NCBI RefSeq assembly: GCF_026004115.1
Contig: NZ_BPIM01000001.1
Span: 1,821,501 to 1,885,500 of the forward strand
DNA length: 64,000 nt
Source: Meiothermus sp.
Lineage (GTDB): Bacteria; Deinococcota; Deinococci; Deinococcales; Thermaceae
Direction of reading: 5' to 3'
Each line of letters begins with the position of its first letter. Positions within the stretch are counted from its first letter, which is position 1. A program made the translations under genes and the position numbers. Positions 9,293-17,253 of this stretch are shown one piece after another. Below the pieces are notes generated by a model. It was not told the origin of the DNA, made no database searches, and was given only the letters and a program-made list of their open reading frames with translations.

Positions 9293-9781
9293 ATGCCTGA
9301 AACCGATTTTGAAGAAAAGATGATCTTTGTGCGCCGTACCTCCAAAACCTACCAGGGGGGGCGCCGCTTCCGTTTTGGGGCTTTGGTAGCGGTCGGAGAC
9401 CGGCAAGGCCGGGTAGGTCTGGGCCTGGGCAAGGCTAAGGAAGTCCCGATGGCGGTGCAAAAAGCCAACAACTACGCCAAGCGCGAGATGGTCGAGGTGC
9501 CCTTGCAAAACGGCACCATTCCCCACGAAATCAGTGTGACCTGGGGTTCTTCCACCATCTTGCTGCGCCCTGCGGCGCCCGGCACCGGGGTAATTGCAGG
9601 CCAGGTGCCCCGAGCCATCCTCGAGCTGGCCGGCATTACCGACATCCTGACCAAGGAACTGGGTTCCCGTAACTCGGTCAATATCGCCTATGCCACCATG
9701 GAAGCCCTGCGCCAACTCCAGACCTGGGACGATGTCAAGCGCCTGCGCAAGGCACCTGGCAAGCCCGAGGAGGTGGCCTGA
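9293..9781 (+). CDS. rpsE: 30S ribosomal protein S5
   Basis: A 162-residue S5 starting [18 protein letters not shown]. The double-stranded RNA-binding signature [20 protein letters not shown] and the C-terminal [18 protein letters not shown] are present. S5 affects decoding accuracy and mRNA unwinding at the entry site. ATG at 9293 lies behind AAAGGAG. The stop overlaps the rpmD start (TGATG). Confidence 0.97.
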   Translation: MPETDFEEKMIFVRRTSKTYQGGRRFRFGALVAVGDRQGRVGLGLGKAKEVPMAVQKANNYAKREMVEVPLQNGTIPHEISVTWGSSTILLRPAAPGTGVIAGQVPRAILELAGITDILTKELGSRNSVNIAYATMEALRQLQTWDDVKRLRKAPGKPEEVA

Positions 9782-9957
9782 TGGCTACCGTCAAGGTTCG
9801 GCTGATCAAGAGCCCCATCGGCTACCCCAAAGACCAGAAAGCCGCCCTCAAGGTACTGGGTCTGACCAAGATGAACCGCGTGCGTGAGATACAGGATAAC
9901 CCCGCCATGCGCGGTCAAATTCGCAAGGTTTCCCACCTGGTGGAGGTAGTGGAATGA
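9781..9957 (+). CDS. rpmD: 50S ribosomal protein L30
   Basis: A 58-residue protein, [20 protein letters not shown], then [20 protein letters not shown] and ending HLVEVVE. This is a complete L30 of bacterial length. It overlaps rpsE by one base and rplO by four, so it is embedded in the coupled spc chain. Confidence 0.97.
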   Translation: MATVKVRLIKSPIGYPKDQKAALKVLGLTKMNRVREIQDNPAMRGQIRKVSHLVEVVE

Positions 9958-10415
9958 AACTCTCCGATATTCGTCCCAACCAGGGGGCCAACAAACGCCC
10001 CAAGCGCGTGGGCCGGGGCCCTGGCTCGGGCAAGGGTAAAACTGCTGGGCGCGGCCACAAGGGCCAGAAATCCCGTTCGGGCGGCCTCAAAAACTCGGCC
10101 CGCTTCGAAGGTGGTCGCTCCACACTGCTGATGCGCCTGCCCAAGCGTGGCATGAAAAGCAACTCCCACGGCGAACTCAAGCGGGTAGAGTACCAGGTGG
10201 TCAACCTGGGCGCCATCGCCAAGCACTTTGCTTCCGGCGAAGTAAGCCCCGAAGCCCTGGTCAAGGCGGGCCTGGTGCGTCCGGGCTATCCCGTCAAGGT
10301 GCTTGCTCAGGGAGATGCTAGCAGCGTCAAGGTGCATGCCCACAAGTTCTCGCAAGCTGCTGTAGAAAAACTCAAGGCTGTAGGCGGCGAAGCGGTTGTG
10401 CTCGAGGGGGCCTAA
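9954..10415 (+). CDS. rplO: 50S ribosomal protein L15
   Basis: A 153-residue L15 with the glycine-rich RNA-binding N-terminus ([20 protein letters not shown]) and the C-terminal [21 protein letters not shown]15 is a late 50S assembly protein. It overlaps rpmD by 4 bp, and its stop lies 1 bp from the secY start. Confidence 0.97.
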   Translation: MKLSDIRPNQGANKRPKRVGRGPGSGKGKTAGRGHKGQKSRSGGLKNSARFEGGRSTLLMRLPKRGMKSNSHGELKRVEYQVVNLGAIAKHFASGEVSPEALVKAGLVRPGYPVKVLAQGDASSVKVHAHKFSQAAVEKLKAVGGEAVVLEGA

Positions 10416-10416
10416 G

Positions 10417-11739
10417 ATGCTCGCGGCCTTCCGCTCCGCGCTTGTTATTCCCGAGCTGCGTAAACGCATACTGTTTACGCTCCTGGTGCTGGCGCTGTAT
10501 CGGCTGGGTACTTTTATCCCCACCCCTGGGGTGGACATCAGCAAGATCCGCGACTTCCTGGGCACCCAGGCAGGTAGCGCGCTGGGTCTCATCAACCTGT
10601 TTTCCGGTGGCAACTTCGAGCAGTTCTCGATTTTTGCCCTGGGCATCATGCCCTACATCACCGCCGCCATCATCATGCAGCTTCTGGTCACGGTAATTCC
10701 GGCCCTGGAAAAGCTGCAAAAAGAAGGGGAAGAAGGCCGTCGCATCATTACCCAGTACACCCGCTATGCCGGTATTGTCCTGGGGGCGGTACAGGGTTTG
10801 TTCCTGGCCACGGCCTTTTTGGGTTCTAACAATGGCGCTTTCCTGCTGCCCGGCTGGGAACCTGGCTTCTTCTTTTACTTTGTGGTGGTGATTACCCAGG
10901 TGGCCGGTATTGCCCTGTTGCTCTGGATGGCCGAGCGGATCACCGAGTATGGTATTGGCAATGGCACCAGTATGGTGATCTTCGCGGGCATCGTGGCTTC
11001 CTGGCTGCCGCAACTGGGCCGAACCTTTGGCCTGGTTCGTACCGGCGAGGTCAACCTGATTGCCCTTTTGATCTTCCTGGCCTTTATCGTGCTGGCCTTT
11101 GGTGCAATGGCGGCAGTGCAACAAGCCGAGCGGCGTATTCCGGTGCAATACGCCCGCAAGCAGGTAGGCCGCAAGATGTTTGGTGGGCAAGCCACGTACA
11201 TCCCCATTAAACTCAACGCAGCGGGGGTCATCCCCATTATCTTTGCAGCGGCCCTGCTCCAACTCCCACTCTTTATCACCGGGGTGTTCCCCGAGTCGCC
11301 GGTAGCCCAGGGGGTCGCCAACTTTTTCACCCCCTCCCGTTTCCCCGGCTTGCTGATAGAGGTACTCCTGATTGTGGGGTTCACCTACGTCTATACCGCT
11401 GTGCAGTTCGACCCGCGCCGAATTTCGGAGAACCTACGCGAATATGGTGGTTTCATTCCCGGTATCCGTCCTGGTGACCCCACCGTGAAGTTCCTGGAAC
11501 ACATTGTTTCCCGCCTGACTTTGTGGGGGGCTATCTTCCTGGGCATTGTGGCGGCCCTGCCCACCATCATGCAAAACGTGACGGGCGTCACCACCCTGGC
11601 TTTCCACTTCTCGGGCATCAGTCTGTTGATTGTGGTGGGGGTTGCGCTCGATACCTTGCGCCAAATTGAGGCCCAGTTGCAGATGCGAAACTACGAGGGT
11701 TTTTTGTCCAAGGGTCGCCTGCGGGGCCGTACTCGCTAG
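10417..11739 (+). CDS. secY: Protein translocase subunit SecY
   Basis: A 440-residue, ten-helix integral membrane protein forming the Sec channel with SecE and SecG. Recognisable are the TM2 plug region (GSALGLINLFSGGNFEQFS), the TM4-5 loop AERITEYGIGNGTSMVIFAG and the cytoplasmic QAERRIPVQYARKQVGRKMF. The start at 10417 is placed one base after the rplO stop. It is the last gene before a 348-bp spacer carrying a repeat element. Confidence 0.98.
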   Translation: MLAAFRSALVIPELRKRILFTLLVLALYRLGTFIPTPGVDISKIRDFLGTQAGSALGLINLFSGGNFEQFSIFALGIMPYITAAIIMQLLVTVIPALEKLQKEGEEGRRIITQYTRYAGIVLGAVQGLFLATAFLGSNNGAFLLPGWEPGFFFYFVVVITQVAGIALLLWMAERITEYGIGNGTSMVIFAGIVASWLPQLGRTFGLVRTGEVNLIALLIFLAFIVLAFGAMAAVQQAERRIPVQYARKQVGRKMFGGQATYIPIKLNAAGVIPIIFAAALLQLPLFITGVFPESPVAQGVANFFTPSRFPGLLIEVLLIVGFTYVYTAVQFDPRRISENLREYGGFIPGIRPGDPTVKFLEHIVSRLTLWGAIFLGIVAALPTIMQNVTGVTTLAFHFSGISLLIVVGVALDTLRQIEAQLQMRNYEGFLSKGRLRGRTR

Positions 11740-11830
11740 GGTGGGTAATTTCAGACGTCGCGGGTCCTAAAATGCCGATGGACAAGGGTCTAGGGTTATA
11801 GATGCTGCAGATTTCTGCAATCAGCTATTG

Positions 11831-11996
11831 ATACCAGATTCGGTTAGTTCGGCGCCGGATGGCGGCGAACTAACAGGGCCGAAGTTATCCGCGTAGCGGA
11901 GGGCGATACCGCCCCTTGGAAGGGAGTGCTCTAGGATTCAAAAAGATAGCCTCTGAAGGTCTTTGGTTTGGATGATTATCTTTTTGAATCCGGTAT
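11831..11996 (+). repeat. Palindromic dispersed element, copy 1 (166 bp)
   Basis: First of six copies. It begins ATACCAGATTCGGTTAG and ends GAATCCGGTAT. Three modules are visible: an apical hairpin (GTTAGTTCG ... CGAACTAAC, 11843-11874), a middle GC-rich block with CCGCGTAGCGG, and a second hairpin (GATTCAAAAAGATA / TATCTTTTTGAATC, 11936-11990). The copy lies in the 348-bp secY-adk gap, where no gene was seen. No coding capacity and no clear target duplication, although a TA pair flanks the shared CC...GG core. Confidence 0.9.
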
Positions 11997-12087
11997 GATT
12001 TGTAGATCGTCGGCCCTACCGGACGGAGTGTGGGATCTACGCAGGCAATAAGAAGAGTGGGAACGCGATAAGGAGACGGTTAAAGAT

Positions 12088-12660
12088 ATGGCAGAGGCTG
12101 TCATCTTCCTAGGCCCCCCCGGTGCGGGCAAGGGTACCCAGGCCAAGCGTCTGGCCTCCGAGATGGGGTTCAAACAGCTTTCGACAGGCGACATCTTGCG
12201 CAGCCACGTGGCCCGTGGCACCGAGCTGGGCAAGCTGGCCAAGCCCATCATGGATGCCGGGAAACTGGTTCCGGACGAGATCATTCTGGGGCTTATTGGA
12301 GCAGAACTAGCCGCCATGCCCGATCCCAAGGTCATCTTTGATGGTTTTCCCCGCACCCTGGCCCAGGCGGAAGCCCTGGATCGGCTTTTGCAAGAGCAAC
12401 ATATTCGCTTGCTGGGGGTTTTGCTGGTAACGGCCCCCGAAGATGAACTGGTGCGGCGCTTGCTGGGCCGGGCGCTGGAAGAAGGCCGCTCAGACGATAA
12501 CGAGGAGACCATCCGGGCCCGCATGACCGAGTATCGCCAGAAAACCCAGCCCTTGGTGGATTACTATAAAAAGACCGGTAGCCTTAAGGAAATCAATGGA
12601 CTGGGCAAGGTGGATGAGGTCTACCAGGCGATCCAGGAGGCTTTAGGTGTCCGGGCCTAG
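12088..12660 (+). CDS. adk: Adenylate kinase
   Basis: A 190-residue short-type adenylate kinase that interconverts 2 ADP with ATP and AMP. It has the P-loop GPPGAGKGTQAKRL near residues 9-22, the AMP-binding STGDILR and FDGFPRTLAQAEAL. The lid is short and lacks a zinc-finger insert, matching the about 190-residue class. Its place after secY is conserved in bacterial spc operons. AAGGAGAC precedes the ATG. Confidence 0.97.
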   Translation: MAEAVIFLGPPGAGKGTQAKRLASEMGFKQLSTGDILRSHVARGTELGKLAKPIMDAGKLVPDEIILGLIGAELAAMPDPKVIFDGFPRTLAQAEALDRLLQEQHIRLLGVLLVTAPEDELVRRLLGRALEEGRSDDNEETIRARMTEYRQKTQPLVDYYKKTGSLKEINGLGKVDEVYQAIQEALGVRA

Positions 12661-12686
12661 AGACTGCGGCCTTTGATCCCAAATTT

Positions 12687-13478
12687 ATGGCTATCCACAT
12701 CAAATCGCCCTGGGAAATCGAGAAGATGACCAAAACCGGTCAGCTTCATACCGCCATTTTTGCCGAAGTGGAGCCCTATATTCGGCCTGGGATGAGTACC
12801 CTCGAGCTCGACCAGATGATCCTGCGGGCCATTCAACGGGTGGGAGGAAAGGCACCCCAGATCGGCTACCGGGCGGGTGGGCAGGTGCCTTATCCCAGCG
12901 CAACCTGCATGTCTATCGACGATGTGGTGGTACACGGCTTTCCCTCCAAGCGCCCTTTGCGCGAAGGGGAGCTTTTGAAGATCGACTTCCTTTTCACCCA
13001 CGATGGCTATACCACCGATATGGCGCGCACCTATGCCGTGGGCAAGGTTTCGCCCGAAGCTCAGAAGCTGATGCAGGTGACCGAGGAAGCCTTCTGGTTG
13101 GGATTGGAGCTTCTACAGCCTGGCAAGCGCATTGGCGATGTGGCGGCAGCCGTACAGGATTTTGTAGAGAAGCAGCATGGTCTGTGGTGCATCCGTGAGA
13201 TGGTGGGACATGGGGTGGGGCGTGAGCTGCACGAAGACCCCCAGGTGCCCAACTACGGTGAACCCGGCAAAGGCCCCAAGTTGCGCCCCGGCATGACCCT
13301 AGCCTTCGAGCCGATGGTTGCTTTGTACCCTGCCAAGATGGTAATATTGGCGGATGGTTGGACGGCCACGGTTGGCAAAGGCAACCTGGCGGCCCACTAC
13401 GAAAACACGGTGCTGATTACCGAGTCTGGCCCTCGCCTCTTGACGGGGAGCCAGAAATCTGTGCCGATCGGACGATAG
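12687..13478 (+). CDS. map: Methionine aminopeptidase, type I
   Basis: A 263-residue MetAP-I that trims the initiator methionine. The metal ligands can be read: Asp in KIDFLF, Asp in YTTDMART, His in [13 protein letters not shown], Glu in LAFEPMV and Glu in [10 protein letters not shown]. No N-terminal extension is present. It follows adk by 26 bp and precedes infA by 26 bp. No strong ribosome site is visible before the ATG. Confidence 0.97.
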   Translation: MAIHIKSPWEIEKMTKTGQLHTAIFAEVEPYIRPGMSTLELDQMILRAIQRVGGKAPQIGYRAGGQVPYPSATCMSIDDVVVHGFPSKRPLREGELLKIDFLFTHDGYTTDMARTYAVGKVSPEAQKLMQVTEEAFWLGLELLQPGKRIGDVAAAVQDFVEKQHGLWCIREMVGHGVGRELHEDPQVPNYGEPGKGPKLRPGMTLAFEPMVALYPAKMVILADGWTATVGKGNLAAHYENTVLITESGPRLLTGSQKSVPIGR

Positions 13479-13504
13479 CCAGGATTTGCGCTAGGAGGAA
13501 GTGC

Positions 13505-13723
13505 TTGGCCAAAGAAAAAGACACAATTCGAGCCGAAGGGGTTATCACCGAAGCGTTGCCCAACACCACCTTCCGGGTTCAACTCGACAACGGCCCCGAG
13601 ATCCTCTGCTACATTTCGGGCAAGATGCGCATGAACTACATCCGCATTCTGCCCGGAGACCGGGTGGTGGTCGAGATTACCCCCTACGATCCCAGTCGGG
13701 GCAGGATTGTTTACAGAAGGTAA
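13505..13723 (+). CDS. infA: Translation initiation factor IF-1
   Basis: A 72-residue IF-1, starting at TTG ([20 protein letters not shown]) with TAGGAGGAAG six bases upstream. The OB-fold signatures [17 protein letters not shown] and [13 protein letters not shown] are nearly invariant. IF-1 blocks the A site during initiation. The longer frame upstream covers the end of map and is not supported. Confidence 0.97.
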   Translation: MAKEKDTIRAEGVITEALPNTTFRVQLDNGPEILCYISGKMRMNYIRILPGDRVVVEITPYDPSRGRIVYRR

Positions 13724-13766
13724 TCGTTTGAGCCGGAGCGTTTTGTGCGCTTCCCAAGGAGAAACC

Positions 13767-13880
13767 ATGAAAGTGCGTACCTCAGTGAAGAAAATGTGCG
13801 ATAAATGCAAGGTCATTAAGCGCCACGGTCGCGTGTACGTGATCTGCGAAGACCCGACCCACAAGCAGCGTCAAGGCTGA
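13767..13880 (+). CDS. rpmJ: 50S ribosomal protein L36, zinc form
   Basis: A 37-residue protein: [20 protein letters not shown] and then [17 protein letters not shown]. The Cys11, Cys14, Cys27 and His32 pattern is the zinc-binding L36. It is preceded by AAGGAG. L36 is a very small late-assembling 50S protein near the base of the L7/L12 stalk. Confidence 0.97.
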   Translation: MKVRTSVKKMCDKCKVIKRHGRVYVICEDPTHKQRQG

Positions 13881-13907
13881 TTGGTAATCTAGAAAGGAGG
13901 TGAAGAG

Positions 13908-14288
13908 ATGGCTCGTATTTCTGGTGTGGAAATCCCCCGCAACAAGCGTGTGGACATTGCCCTGACCTACGTGTATGGAGTGGGCCCGGCCCGTGCGAAA
14001 GAGGCACTTGCTGCTACCAACGTCAACCCGGCCACCCGGGTCAAAGACCTGACCGAGGCCGAGGTAGCCAGGCTGCGCGAGTTTGTGGAGAACACCTACA
14101 AACTCGAGGGTGAGCTGCGCGCCGAGGTTGCAAGCAATATCAAGCGCCTGATGGATATCGGTTGCTACCGGGGATTGCGTCACCGCCGTGGATTGCCTGT
14201 GCGGGGACAGCGTACCCGTACCAACGCCCGCACCCGCAAAGGTCCCCGCAAGACCGTGGCCGGTAAGAAAAAGGCACCCCGCAAATAA
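13908..14288 (+). CDS. rpsM: 30S ribosomal protein S13
   Basis: A 126-residue S13, [20 protein letters not shown], with the C-terminal signature [18 protein letters not shown]. It contacts P-site tRNA and bridges to L5. AAAGGAGGTGA precedes the ATG. A 160-bp folded spacer separates it from rpsK, although these two genes are usually nearly adjacent. Confidence 0.98.
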   Translation: MARISGVEIPRNKRVDIALTYVYGVGPARAKEALAATNVNPATRVKDLTEAEVARLREFVENTYKLEGELRAEVASNIKRLMDIGCYRGLRHRRGLPVRGQRTRTNARTRKGPRKTVAGKKKAPRK

Positions 14289-14423
14289 AATGGGGTTTTG
14301 GCTAGTGGGTCAAACACTTTTTGCGCTGCCCACCGCCCTCTGATAAAGCTGGAACGTAGATGCTGCAATAGTGCATCGTGTACACGCCAGTTGAGACTCC
14401 TGATAGAGCTTCACCCCCATTTT
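14287..14423 (+). other. Folded spacer, rpsM-rpsK
   Basis: AAAATGGGG (14287-14295) and CCCCATTTT (14415-14423) are perfect 9-bp complements closing the whole spacer. Within it GTGGGT (14305-14310) pairs with GCCCAC (14328-14333), and GATGC/GCATC forms a third stem near 14362-14380. The fold ends 26 nt before the rpsK ATG and leaves AGGAGAG free. No T-run or gene is seen. Confidence 0.55.
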
Positions 14424-14448
14424 TGTGTGGAGCAAACGCGAGGAGAGT

Positions 14449-14850
14449 ATGGCTGAGAAAAAAGCTGCCACCAGTCGTAAGAAAAAAGTTAAGCGTCAGG
14501 TTAGCATGGGAAAGGCGTTTATTCACGCCTCCTACAACAACACCATCGTGACCATTACCGATACCAACGGTCACCCGATCACCTGGTCGTCGGGTGGGGT
14601 GATCGGCTACAAAGGCAGCCGCAAGGGTACGCCCTACGCCGCGCAGTTGGCGGCAATGGACGCGGCCAAGAAAGCCCAAGGCTTTGGGATGAGCAGCGTG
14701 GAAGTGGTGGTACGGGGCACGGGGGCGGGCCGCGAGCAAGCCATCCGGGCTTTGCAGGCCAGTGGGCTCCAGGTGCGCTCGATTGTGGACGATACCCCCT
14801 TGCCGCACAACGGCTGCCGTCCCCGCAAGAAGTTCCGCAAGACGATTTGA
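14449..14850 (+). CDS. rpsK: 30S ribosomal protein S11
   Basis: A 133-residue S11, [20 protein letters not shown], then [20 protein letters not shown] and ending [18 protein letters not shown]. It supports the platform and the E-site. The start at 14449 follows GAGGAGAGT and removes eight upstream codons that have no family match. Confidence 0.97.
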   Translation: MAEKKAATSRKKKVKRQVSMGKAFIHASYNNTIVTITDTNGHPITWSSGGVIGYKGSRKGTPYAAQLAAMDAAKKAQGFGMSSVEVVVRGTGAGREQAIRALQASGLQVRSIVDDTPLPHNGCRPRKKFRKTI

Positions 14851-14862
14851 AGGTTGGTTGCT

Positions 14863-14909
14863 GGGGTGAAACTTTGGTTCCCTGCTTCGCCCCGCATACC
14901 CTGGGAACC
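14863..14909 (+). promoter_or_regulatory. Candidate pseudoknot in the rpsD leader
   Basis: Two stems interleave in the order needed for an H-type pseudoknot. Stem A is GGGGTGAA (14863-14870) with TTCGCCCC (14886-14893), eight pairs including one G-U. Stem B is GGTTCCC (14876-14882) with GGGAACC (14903-14909), seven perfect pairs. The connecting loops are 5, 3 and 9 nt. It ends 54 nt before the rpsD ATG. S4 is a known autoregulator that binds folded mRNA in other bacteria, so an S4 site is a reasonable guess. The pairing is seen; the function is inferred. Confidence 0.45.
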
Positions 14910-14963
14910 CGGTCGGAAAAGCAGTATGAATAAGTGGGCTTCCTGACCGATGGAGGAGAAAGA

Positions 14964-15581
14964 ATGGGTCGTTATAGAGGGCCAATCGTAAAAGTGGCAC
15001 GTCACCTTGGGGTGAACGTGGCCGAGACCGAAAAAGTTCAAAAGTACCTGGATCGCCGCCCCTATGCGCCGGGCCAGCACGGCCAGAAGCGCAGAGGACG
15101 CCCCTCCGATTTTGCAGTGCGTCTGCGCGAGAAGCAAAAACTGCGCTTCATCTACGATGTGTCGGAAACGCAGTTCCGCAACCTCTTCGAAGAGGCCAGC
15201 CGCAAGAAGGGCGTGACCGGTACGGTTTTCTTGCAATTGCTCGAGAGCCGTCTGGATAATGTGGTGTTCCGCATGGGTATTGCCTCTACCCGCCGTCAGG
15301 CTCGTCAGTTTGTGCGCCATGGCCACATTCTGGTCAATGGCAAGCGGGTGACGGTTCCTGGTTATCGCCTGCGCCAGGGCGATGAACTCAAGGTATCGGA
15401 AAGAGCAAAGAAGATGGATTTCATCGTGCAGAACGTCGAACGCTTCAAAAACCGCAAGGCCTTCCCCTGGTTGGAGTTTAACGCCGACACCATGACCGGA
15501 CGCTTTTTGCGCTTGCCTGAGCGGGAAATGTTGTCATTGCCGGTGAACGAACAATTGGTGATCGAGTTCTACTCCCGATAG
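14964..15581 (+). CDS. rpsD: 30S ribosomal protein S4, zinc-free form
   Basis: A 205-residue S4, [20 protein letters not shown], with [20 protein letters not shown], the S4 RNA-binding domain ([20 protein letters not shown]) and ending [11 protein letters not shown]. Thermus S4 carries a four-cysteine zinc knuckle in the first 35 residues; here there is no cysteine in that region and the knuckle is replaced by a different stretch. S4 nucleates 30S assembly and often controls its own operon. Confidence 0.97.
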   Translation: MGRYRGPIVKVARHLGVNVAETEKVQKYLDRRPYAPGQHGQKRRGRPSDFAVRLREKQKLRFIYDVSETQFRNLFEEASRKKGVTGTVFLQLLESRLDNVVFRMGIASTRRQARQFVRHGHILVNGKRVTVPGYRLRQGDELKVSERAKKMDFIVQNVERFKNRKAFPWLEFNADTMTGRFLRLPEREMLSLPVNEQLVIEFYSR

Positions 15582-15658
15582 CCCATCGCTCATAGCCGTT
15601 GGCCGATAGAAAAGCGCCATTCGCTATCAGCTATTGACACCTCCGAGGAGGTTCTAGT

Positions 15659-16642
15659 TTGGAAACCACCAAGACCAAAGCCCCCGTCTTCAACGCCCGC
15701 ATTGACGGAAACTACGGCGAGTTTGTGCTCGAGCCCCTCGAGCGGGGTTTCGGCGTAACCCTGGGCAACCCCCTGCGCCGAATTTTGCTTTCCTCGATTC
15801 CCGGTACGGCTGTTACCAGTGTCTACATCGAGGACGTGCTGCACGAGTTTTCCACCATTCCAGGGGTCAAGGAAGACGCCATCCAGCTCATCCTTAACCT
15901 CAAAGAGCTGGTGGTGCGCTTTGCCAACCCCGGCAGCGGCCCCAAAACCCTGACCCTCCGGGCGAGTGGCCCCAAGGTGGTCTATGCCCGCGACCTCGAG
16001 TGCCCCCCCGATGCCGAAATCGTTAACCCCGATCAGTACATTGCTACCCTGGAGGATAAGGGCAAGCTGGTGATGGAAGTGCGGGTAGATGAAGGAACCG
16101 GATACGTGCCGGCGGAAAAACACGGCATCAAAGACCGTATCTCCTCCATCCCGGTGGATGCCCTCTACTCCCCCGTGCGCCGCGTGGCCTACCAGGTCGA
16201 GGATACCCGTCTGGGTCAGCGTACCGATCTGGACAAGCTGACCTTGCGCATCTGGACCAATGGTTCGGTCTCGCCCATGGATGTGCTGCAACAATCGGTA
16301 GCCATCCTGCGCGAACAACTGGGTTTCTTCGACCAGTCGCCGGTGGTGCGGGTCGAGCACAAGCCCACGCCGGTAGCCGCCCCTGTCACCCCCGTAGCCA
16401 CCTCTACCTCTACGGCAGCCCCCGTAACCGCCCCTGTTTCCAAGGGGGTAGGGCTGACCCTGGACGACCTGGGTCTGACCACCCGCGTCCTGCATAACCT
16501 CAAGGAAGAGGGCATCGAGAGTGTGGAAAGCCTCCTGGCCCTTTCGGAACGCGAACTTAAGAAGGTGCCGGGCATCGGCGATCGCAGCCTGCAGGAGATC
16601 AAGGACTGCCTGGCCCAGCACGGGCTGGTAATGAAAGACTAG
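15659..16642 (+). CDS. rpoA: RNA polymerase alpha subunit
   Basis: A 327-residue alpha subunit with a TTG start after GAGGAGGTTCTA. The N-terminal dimerisation domain includes [20 protein letters not shown] and [21 protein letters not shown] linker rich in Pro, Thr, Ala and Val (about residues 236-262) leads to the C-terminal DNA-binding domain, [20 protein letters not shown] and [16 protein letters not shown]. The linker is longer and less acidic than in Thermus. Confidence 0.98.
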   Translation: METTKTKAPVFNARIDGNYGEFVLEPLERGFGVTLGNPLRRILLSSIPGTAVTSVYIEDVLHEFSTIPGVKEDAIQLILNLKELVVRFANPGSGPKTLTLRASGPKVVYARDLECPPDAEIVNPDQYIATLEDKGKLVMEVRVDEGTGYVPAEKHGIKDRISSIPVDALYSPVRRVAYQVEDTRLGQRTDLDKLTLRIWTNGSVSPMDVLQQSVAILREQLGFFDQSPVVRVEHKPTPVAAPVTPVATSTSTAAPVTAPVSKGVGLTLDDLGLTTRVLHNLKEEGIESVESLLALSERELKKVPGIGDRSLQEIKDCLAQHGLVMKD

Positions 16643-16703
16643 CGTCGAGGCTACTGGGTTGGGCGTCCAAAGCGCTAGACCCTGGACTCTTGGCCCTCGA
16701 CGC
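16642..16703 (+). other. Stem closing the rpoA-rplQ spacer
   Basis: GCGTCGAGG (16642-16650) is a perfect complement of CCTCGACGC (16695-16703), starting on the last base of the rpoA stop. The rplQ ATG is 15 nt further on, with GGAG between. It resembles the other spacer stems of this operon. Confidence 0.55.
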
Positions 16704-16718
16704 ACCGAAGGAGCAAAG

Positions 16719-17204
16719 ATGCGTCACCAGAAAGCTGGAAGAAAACTTAACAGGAACTCCTCGCATCGCGTGGCTCTGTTCCGCAACCTCGCTAAAAGCC
16801 TATTGCTTTCGGAGGAGGGTAGAATCACCACCACCATCCCCAAGGCCAAAGAACTGGCGGGCTATGTGGATAACCTGATTTCCGCTGCCAAGAAAGCCCC
16901 CACCCTAACCGTGCCCGACAATGTGCGCTTTACCAAGCGCAAGGATAAGAACGGCAAGGAACTGCCCCTGCAGGAAGGCGAGCGCATGGCCACACCCGAA
17001 GAGCTGGCCGCCTATGCCCGGCGTAACCACCTGCGCCGCCAGGTCTTGCGCGACCTGCACGACCCCAAGCTGGTCAAGAAGCTATTCGAAGAAATAGCCC
17101 CCAAATACGCCGACCGTCCAGGCGGCTATACCCGCGTCCTCAAACTGGCTGAGCGCCGCCGGGGCGATGGTACACAACTGGCCCTGGTGGAGCTGGTAAA
17201 GTAA
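16719..17204 (+). CDS. rplQ: 50S ribosomal protein L17 with internal insertion
   Basis: A 161-residue L17. The N-terminus [20 protein letters not shown] and the C-terminus [17 protein letters not shown] match Thermus L17 (118 residues). About 43 extra residues, roughly positions 55-95 and rich in Lys, Glu and Pro, sit between the two conserved halves. L17 lies at the bottom of the 50S near the tunnel exit. The gene ends the ribosomal operon and is followed by a strong hairpin. Confidence 0.95.
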   Translation: MRHQKAGRKLNRNSSHRVALFRNLAKSLLLSEEGRITTTIPKAKELAGYVDNLISAAKKAPTLTVPDNVRFTKRKDKNGKELPLQEGERMATPEELAAYARRNHLRRQVLRDLHDPKLVKKLFEEIAPKYADRPGGYTRVLKLAERRRGDGTQLALVELVK

Positions 17205-17218
17205 AGCAGCATCGCGTC

Positions 17219-17247
17219 GAACAGGGTGGGTACTACCCACCCTGTTC
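17219..17247. terminator. Bidirectional hairpin between rplQ and the S41 gene
   Basis: GAACAGGGTGGGTA (17219-17232) and TACCCACCCTGTTC (17234-17247) are perfect 14-bp complements; the stem must open at the tip to make a loop. CTTTT follows on the + strand. It sits between the convergent stops of rplQ (17204) and the S41-like gene (17254), so it probably ends both transcripts. Confidence 0.75.
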
Positions 17248-17253
17248 TCGCTT

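Noticed and set aside
11976-12524. 182-residue - strand frame opposite adk, ending in IPDSKR
   Set aside because: It is antisense to adk. It ends in the repeat only because the element carries a stop in that frame, so it was not counted among gene contacts.
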